DNA of 33,413 nt from positions 1 through 33,413 of the forward strand of contig JAUREX010000005.1 in NCBI GenBank assembly GCA_030834485.1, in the 5' to 3' direction. This document shows, in pieces, positions 28,126 to 33,413 of this stretch. Positions within the stretch are counted from its first letter, which is position 1. Every line of letters starts with the position of its first letter. The notes under the pieces were generated by a model, which made no database searches, had not been told where the DNA came from, and worked only from the letters and a program-made list of their open reading frames with translations. The position numbers were made by a program, and so were the translations under genes. The stretch comes from Gemmobacter sp. (lineage in GTDB: Bacteria > Pseudomonadota > Alphaproteobacteria > Rhodobacterales > Rhodobacteraceae).

Positions 28126-29208
28126 TCAGTCGCCCTCGTCGGGCATGGTGAGGGTCAGGGTTCCTGCCTCCTCGAGGGCGCGGATCGCGGTGATGACGGC
28201 CGTCATCGCCTCTTCGGCCTTGCGCTCGCGCACCTTGCCCATCGCCGCGATATCCTCGCGCATCGTCTCGGCGAGGCGCTGCGAGATGTTCGAGAGGATG
28301 AAGTCGCGCACCGCGGCCGTCTCGGGCGTGTTGCAACCCGCAAGCGCGGTGATGAGGACCGGCTGTTCGACCCCCCGCGTCACGAGGGGCACGTCGCGCG
28401 GCGCGATCCGCTCGGGGATGTGCACGAAGGTGAAGATCGCCTTGCGGACCTGCTCGGCAAAGCCCGCATCCTCGACCTCGAGCCCGTCGAGGAGCGATTC
28501 GCGCGTCGCCGCCGAGGCGTGGTTGAGGAGGGCACCCACCCGGCTTGCGCTGTCGCCGCGAAAGGCGCGTTGCGGCAGGTTCGTCAGTTGCAGCACCAGC
28601 GCCGCGCCGATCCGGCGCACCGTCTCGGGGTCGATGCTCTCGGTCAGCGAGACGGAATGGGCAACGCGCCGCGCCCGCTCACCCGGCAGGCGGGCGAGCA
28701 ACTCCGCCCCCCGCCCCACGGGCAGCTTCGAGATCAGGACCGCGCAGACCTCGATGCTCTCCTCGTCGAGGATCTTCAGCAGATGGTCCGAAGGCACGCC
28801 CGCCAGACGCTCCCACGGGTCGGACCCGACCGCGCGGTCGGCCTTGCGGCGCAGCCGGTCGGCGGCCGTGGGGCTGATCTTGCCGTCGAGGAGGTCGAGC
28901 GCGCGATCGAGCTCGCCCGGAAAGGCGAGGCCCACGGATTGCAGATCCTCATGGAACTCGCGCACCACCGACATCAGCGTGGCGCGGTCCACGACCTTGA
29001 GCGCGCCGATCGTCTCGGTCAGCGCGGTCTGATGATCCTCGGGCAGGCGCGAGAGGTCGATGGCGTCGCCCTCGGCCAGCAGGAGGCGCACGATCACGGC
29101 CGCCTTTTCGCGCCGCGTAAGGGCGCGCGGCGCACGTCCTGCGCCCGTCGCAATCTGTCTCGAACCCTGCTGCACCGCGCCCCGCCCCCTTGTTCCCGCC
29201 CCGGGCAA
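28126..29208 (-). CDS. fliG: Flagellar motor switch protein FliG
   Basis: LTRREKAAVIVRLLLAEGDA, LKILDEESIEVCAVLISKLP, AEQVRKAIFTFVHIPERI, ISQRLAETMREDIAAMGKVRERKAEEAM. ORF start is TTG at 29208; GTG at 29175 is an alternative. Confidence 0.88.
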   Translation of the reverse strand: MPGAGTRGRGAVQQGSRQIATGAGRAPRALTRREKAAVIVRLLLAEGDAIDLSRLPEDHQTALTETIGALKVVDRATLMSVVREFHEDLQSVGLAFPGELDRALDLLDGKISPTAADRLRRKADRAVGSDPWERLAGVPSDHLLKILDEESIEVCAVLISKLPVGRGAELLARLPGERARRVAHSVSLTESIDPETVRRIGAALVLQLTNLPQRAFRGDSASRVGALLNHASAATRESLLDGLEVEDAGFAEQVRKAIFTFVHIPERIAPRDVPLVTRGVEQPVLITALAGCNTPETAAVRDFILSNISQRLAETMREDIAAMGKVRERKAEEAMTAVITAIRALEEAGTLTLTMPDEGD

Positions 29209-29242
29209 ACATCCCGGATCGCGGCACCATGGCGTGCAGGGG

Positions 29243-29257
29243 TTAACGCGGGCTTAG
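29243..29257. promoter_or_regulatory. CtrA-like binding site upstream of fliG
   Basis: TTAA-CGCGGGC-TTAG (one mismatch from TTAA-N7-TTAA), 35-49 nt upstream of the longest fliG start. Confidence 0.45.
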
Positions 29258-29259
29258 CG

Positions 29260-29418
29260 TCAGGCCTGCGGCTGCGGGACGCAGGCCATCGTCTTGCTGT
29301 CCCAGACCTGCCCCTCGGCGCAGGAGGTGGCGGTGGTCTGGATGCGATCATGCCCGCAGCCGGCGATGGCAAGCCCGGGCGCGAGCGCGAGGACGGCGGC
29401 GACGACGATGTGCTTCAT
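29260..29418 (-). CDS. Small secreted Cys-containing protein, 52 aa
   Basis: Manual translation: MKHIVVAAVLALAPGLAIAGCGHDRIQTTATSCAEGQVWDSKTMACVPQPQA; clean signal peptide and 3 Cys. Below the ORF-track size cutoff. Confidence 0.7.
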   Translation of the reverse strand: MKHIVVAAVLALAPGLAIAGCGHDRIQTTATSCAEGQVWDSKTMACVPQPQA

Positions 29419-29543
29419 CTGAGGTCTCCTCGGCTGTTATGCCGAAAGGATGACGCAGCCCCTGCGCGCGCGTCAAGGATTGCCTGCGTCAGGGTTGCGT
29501 CCGCGGGTGACATCTGCCGCAGGATCGGGCAGTTGCGCCGCCC

Positions 29544-30440
29544 TCAGGCGGGCCTGCGCCGCGTTTCCGCCCAGATGTTGACGTAGCTGCCCGCAAAGAT
29601 GATGACCGCGCCGATCAGCACCGCCGCGTCGACCGATTCGCCATAAAGCGTCGCGCCGACCACCACGATCACCGGCAGACGCACGAAATCGATCGGCATC
29701 ACGAAGGACGCGGCCGCAAGGCGCAGCGCACTCGTGAGGCACAGATGCGCGAGCAACCCCGCAACCCCGATCACCACGAGCCAGGGCAGCGTCGCGGCCG
29801 TCGGCCAGTTCACCGCGCCATCCCAGAGCGCGATCACGCTGCCGAACACGAGCTGCATGAGGGTGAGCCAGAAGAGGATCGACACGATCCCCTCGTGCCG
29901 CGTCAGAAGCTTCGTCGAGATGTTGGTGAGCGCGAAGAAAAGCGCGCTCCCTGCCGCCGCCAGCACGCCGAGGTTCGGCGCCGCGAAATCGGGGCGCGCG
30001 ACGATGAGGATGCCCACGAAGCCGTAGAGTGCCGCCATCACCCGCAGCCGCGTGATCCGCTCACCGAGCAACAGCGGCGAGAGGATCAGCACCCACACGG
30101 GCGAGGTGAATTCGAGCGCGAAGACCTGCGCGAGGGGGATCACCGTCACCGCCCAGATCCAGAGGTTCTGCCCGGTGAAATGGATCACGTTGCGCACAAG
30201 GTGCCCGCCCAGCCGGTTGGCGCGCACATCGCCGAGCCGGCCGAAGGCCGCGGCCAGCACGACAACGATCACGAGCCCGACGAGCGAGCGCACCGCCATG
30301 ATCTCGAAGGTGTCATGCGCGCCCTTGAGTTCGCGCACCGCGATCGCCATCCCGCTGAACGAGGCGATCGAGCCCGTCATCCAGAGCGCCGCCGCGAGCG
30401 GATTTTGCGCGGGGGCTGGGGCGGCGGCGGGGTGCGTCAT
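29544..30440 (-). CDS. DMT superfamily transporter (EamA domain)
   Basis: About 10 TM segments with two EamA-like repeats: FALEFTSPVWVLILSPLLLGERITRLRVMAALYGFVGILIVARP. Confidence 0.88.
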   Translation of the reverse strand: MTHPAAAPAPAQNPLAAALWMTGSIASFSGMAIAVRELKGAHDTFEIMAVRSLVGLVIVVVLAAAFGRLGDVRANRLGGHLVRNVIHFTGQNLWIWAVTVIPLAQVFALEFTSPVWVLILSPLLLGERITRLRVMAALYGFVGILIVARPDFAAPNLGVLAAAGSALFFALTNISTKLLTRHEGIVSILFWLTLMQLVFGSVIALWDGAVNWPTAATLPWLVVIGVAGLLAHLCLTSALRLAAASFVMPIDFVRLPVIVVVGATLYGESVDAAVLIGAVIIFAGSYVNIWAETRRRPA

Positions 30441-30491
30441 GCCGCCTTGTCGCGCAGGCGCGAGGCGCTGTCCATAGCTGGCGCGCGCGCC

Positions 30492-30830
30492 TCAGCAGCG
30501 GATCTGGGCGCTGCAGTCGAGGCCCACGGGCACCGAGACGGTCTTCTGGTCGCCCGAGATGCCGGGCTTGCGATAGGTGCAGATCTTGGTGCCGGTCGCG
30601 CGGTCGACCGTCTTGCTGTAGAGCTGGCAGGCGACGGGCTTTTCCGAGGGCCGCACCGCACGCTCGCGGCACTGCCAGGTCGGCAGCGAGAAATTGCGCA
30701 GCCGCCCCGTCTGCTCCGAGGTGCCAGGCACCATCTGCCAGCGGATGCAGGGCGGCTCCTGCGCGGCGGCAGGCGCCAGCGGCAGCATCAGCAGGATGGT
30801 TGCCAGAAGTATCCGTATGCATGCGATCAT
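30492..30830 (-). CDS. Small secreted Cys-rich protein of unknown function
   Basis: Signal peptide MIACIRILLATILLMLPLAPAAAQ; mature part has 6 Cys (PPC, WQC, VAC, KIC, LDC, IRC). Confidence 0.7.
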   Translation of the reverse strand: MIACIRILLATILLMLPLAPAAAQEPPCIRWQMVPGTSEQTGRLRNFSLPTWQCRERAVRPSEKPVACQLYSKTVDRATGTKICTYRKPGISGDQKTVSVPVGLDCSAQIRC

Positions 30831-30898
30831 GGGTGGAAAGGTAAACCACCTTGCCCGGATGGCAAAGAAAAATGCGCCGTGCTGGCGCGCGCCCCCCC

Positions 30899-32566
30899 TC
30901 AGCCCTCCCAGGTCACGCGGCCGTCGCAGATGGTCAGCACGGCCGCGGCCTCGGTGATCGCCTCGGGCGCGAGCGCCTCGAGATCATGCGACATCACCGC
31001 GACATCGGCCATCATCCCGGGTGCGAGGCGACCCTTGCGGCCCTCGTTGAACTCGACCCAGGCATTGCCGGCCGTGTAGCTCTCGAGCGTGTCGATGAGG
31101 CTCTGGCGCTGGTCGGTCCAGGGTTCGGGCATATCGAGGGGGGCGATGGCGGCGCGGATCGTCGGCATCACATCGACCGGGATGACCGGCCAGTCGGTCG
31201 AGAAGATGACGCGCGCCCCGCTCTGGCGGATCGCCTGCCAGGCGTAGGCGGTCGGGATCTGGTGGAGGTGGAGCATCCGGCCCGCCCCCTCGGGCGGGAA
31301 ATAGCCGCCAAAGGGCGCGTGGCGCGGCTGGATCGAGGCGACGACGCCAAGGGCGGCAAAGCGCGGCAGGTCGTCGGGGTGCAGCACCTCGATATGCTCG
31401 ATCCGGTGGCGCGAATCGCGCGGCCCATTCGCGCGCCGCGCCGCCTCGAACCCGTCGAGCGTGCGCCGGATCGCGAGATCGCCGATCGCATGGACCGAGA
31501 TCTGCAAGCCCATCGCATCGGCCCTGATGCAGGCCTCGGCAAAGGGCGCGGCCTCCCACACCGCGTCGCCGATGTGGTCCGTCCCGGGATAGGGTTCGAG
31601 CATCAGCGCCGTGCGGCTCTCGACGACGCCATCCATGAAGATCTTGACCCGGTTGCACCAGAGCCGGTCGGTCGAGGCGATCCGGCGCATCTCGGCCACC
31701 TCGGCAAGCCGGGTAAGCGGGTCGAAGCTCTTGAGATGCAGCGGCACCTCGACCCGGCAGGCAAGCCCGTCCTCGGCGTCGATCTCGGCCAGAAGCTCCA
31801 TCTGATAGAGGTTGCCATCGAAATTGTGCAGCCCCGTGATGCCGTGGCGCGCGCAATGGGCAAGCCCGCGGCGCAGCGCCGCCTTGTCGGCCGCGCGCTC
31901 GGCCGCGGTGGGGGCGGGCACGGGGTTCGCCCCCGTCGTCAGCCCCGCGCCATCCCGCCCGCCATTGGGGCTGAGCGCGAGGACGGGCGCGAAGGCCCCG
32001 AACTCGCGCAATTCCCCCGTCGCGGTGCCGTCGGGCGCCATCACGATCTCGCAGCCCGCATCCACCGTGCCGCCGTGCAGGATCCCCGCCGCCCGCAGCG
32101 CCGCCGTATTGGCCCAGAGCGTGTGGTGGTCGGGCGCCCAGAGCGCGAGGGGGCGGTCGGGCAGCACCCGGTCGAGGTCCTGGCGCGTCGTGGCGCGGCC
32201 GGGCCCCAGCACCGTGTAATCGGCCTGCACCGCGAGGATCAGCCGATCCTCGGGCCGCTCGGCCGCGCGCGCGCGCACCCGCGCGGTCAGCGTCCCCTCA
32301 TCCCCGATCCCGTGGATGTTGAGGCAGTCGAGCTCGACCGAGCCGGGAAAGAGATGCACATGGCTGTCGATGAAGCCCGGCAGCACCGTGCCGCCCTGCG
32401 CGTCGAAGATGCGCGTCCCAGGCCCCGCCAGCGCGCGGATCTCGGCCGTCTCGCCGACCGCCACGATGGTGCCGCCGGCGATTGCCAGTGCCGAGGCGCG
32501 CGGCCGCGCCGGATCGAAGGTCAGCAGGCTGCCGTTGAGGATCACGAGGTCGGGGGCGCTGTGCAT
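30899..32566 (-). CDS. Amidohydrolase family protein (YtcJ-like)
   Basis: LPGFIDSHVHLFPGSVELDCLNI, ISVHAIGDLAIRRTLDGFE, HRIEHIEVLHPDDLPRF, IFSTDWPVIPVD. Start at ATG 32566. Confidence 0.9.
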   Translation of the reverse strand: MHSAPDLVILNGSLLTFDPARPRASALAIAGGTIVAVGETAEIRALAGPGTRIFDAQGGTVLPGFIDSHVHLFPGSVELDCLNIHGIGDEGTLTARVRARAAERPEDRLILAVQADYTVLGPGRATTRQDLDRVLPDRPLALWAPDHHTLWANTAALRAAGILHGGTVDAGCEIVMAPDGTATGELREFGAFAPVLALSPNGGRDGAGLTTGANPVPAPTAAERAADKAALRRGLAHCARHGITGLHNFDGNLYQMELLAEIDAEDGLACRVEVPLHLKSFDPLTRLAEVAEMRRIASTDRLWCNRVKIFMDGVVESRTALMLEPYPGTDHIGDAVWEAAPFAEACIRADAMGLQISVHAIGDLAIRRTLDGFEAARRANGPRDSRHRIEHIEVLHPDDLPRFAALGVVASIQPRHAPFGGYFPPEGAGRMLHLHQIPTAYAWQAIRQSGARVIFSTDWPVIPVDVMPTIRAAIAPLDMPEPWTDQRQSLIDTLESYTAGNAWVEFNEGRKGRLAPGMMADVAVMSHDLEALAPEAITEAAAVLTICDGRVTWEG

Positions 32567-32697
32567 GCGAATTCCCTGCGGCTGGGTGATGCGCGACCCT
32601 AGCGGCACCGCCCGCCCGGCGGCAAGACCGCGCGAAGCCCCTTTACGCCCCCGCCCGCATTCAGCACTCTGCCCCCGCCATGCCGGGGGGAAAAGCC

Positions 32698-33413
32698 ATG
32701 CGCGAGGTCACGATTGCCGTCACCCAGTTCGCCTGCGACTGGGACCTCGCCGCCAACGCCGAACGGGCCGAGGCGGCGGTGCGCGAGGCTGCGGCCCGCG
32801 GCGCCAATGTCGTGCTGGTGCAGGAGCTTTTCGCGACGCCCTATTTCTGCATCACGCAGGATGCCCGCCACTTCGCCCTCGCCGCCCCCTTCGAGGGGCA
32901 CCCGCTGATCGCGCGCTTTGCCGCCCTGGCGCGCGAATTGGGCGTGGTCCTGCCGGTCTCGTTCTTCGAACGGGCGGGCGAGGCGCATTTCAACGCGGTC
33001 GCGATGGTCGATGCCGACGGGCAGATCCTCGGGCGCTATCGCAAGAGCCACATCCCCCAGGGCCCGGGCTATGAGGAGAAGTTCTATTTCAGCCCCGGCG
33101 ACACCGGCTTTCGCGTCTGGGAAACCGCGCATGGCCGGATCGGCGTCGCGATCTGCTGGGATCAGTGGTTTCCCGAGGCCGCGCGCGCGATGGTCCTCGG
33201 CGGGGCAGAGATGCTCCTTTATCCGACCGCGATCGGCTCTGAACCCCACGACCCCGCCCATGACAGCCAGCCCCATTGGGAGGGCGTCATGCGCGGCCAT
33301 GCGGGCGCGAACCTTGTCCCGGTCGCGGCCGCGAACCGCATCGGGGCCGAGACGCAGGACGGGGTCGATCTGCGGTTTTACGGCGGCTCGTTCATCGCGG
33401 GCCCGATGGGCGA
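32698..33413 (+). CDS. aguB: N-carbamoylputrescine amidase, N-terminal part (runs off the right window edge)
   Basis: MREVTIAVTQFACDWDLAANAERAE...VQELF (Glu), YRKSHIP (Lys), GVAICWDQWFPEAAR (Cys): nitrilase E-K-C triad. Confidence 0.92.
   Translation, partial: MREVTIAVTQFACDWDLAANAERAEAAVREAAARGANVVLVQELFATPYFCITQDARHFALAAPFEGHPLIARFAALARELGVVLPVSFFERAGEAHFNAVAMVDADGQILGRYRKSHIPQGPGYEEKFYFSPGDTGFRVWETAHGRIGVAICWDQWFPEAARAMVLGGAEMLLYPTAIGSEPHDPAHDSQPHWEGVMRGHAGANLVPVAAANRIGAETQDGVDLRFYGGSFIAGPMG

Noticed and set aside
1-33413. Search for mobile elements, CRISPR arrays, phage genes, toxin-antitoxin or defence systems
   Set aside because: No transposase, integrase, phage, Cas or restriction motifs among plausible ORFs and no spaced direct-repeat array; content is conserved housekeeping and metabolism.

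Overview
This 33.4 kb high-GC window looks like ordinary core chromosome from an alphaproteobacterium of Rhodobacterales type. That placement is inferred from FnrL next to hemN, a membrane-anchored cytochrome cy, an ETC complex I (NDUFS4-like) gene, and CtrA-like boxes. I found no phage, transposon, CRISPR array or obvious defence island. I support about 30 protein genes: gatB (5' part), lytic transglycosylase, pepN, GNAT, DUF2256, cyclic-nucleotide phosphodiesterase, nudC, pheA, cytochrome cy, yejABEF, DUF305, fnrL, hemN, a HisC-like aminotransferase, an RhlE-type helicase, alr, an MlaEF-like ABC pair, an ETC complex I subunit, a second GNAT, a GT2 with a T2SSE_N/MshEN-like N-terminus, carA, a YqeY-like gene, fliG, a DMT transporter, two small secreted proteins, an amidohydrolase and aguB (5' part). 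I also support two tRNA genes. The most interesting signals are non-coding or overlapping: (1) a tRNA-Tyr(GTA) with a non-canonical D-arm core and its own promoter; (2) tRNA-Arg(TCT), which supplies the stop codon of the upstream GNAT and is read antisense as the C-terminal tail of the convergent glycosyltransferase; (3) two TTAA-N7-TTAA/TTAG CtrA-like boxes, one upstream of the MshEN-GT2 and one upstream of an isolated fliG; (4) a compact fnrL/hemN intergenic region with a FNR box in the fnrL leader and a second dyad. No clearly new multi-gene system is visible.
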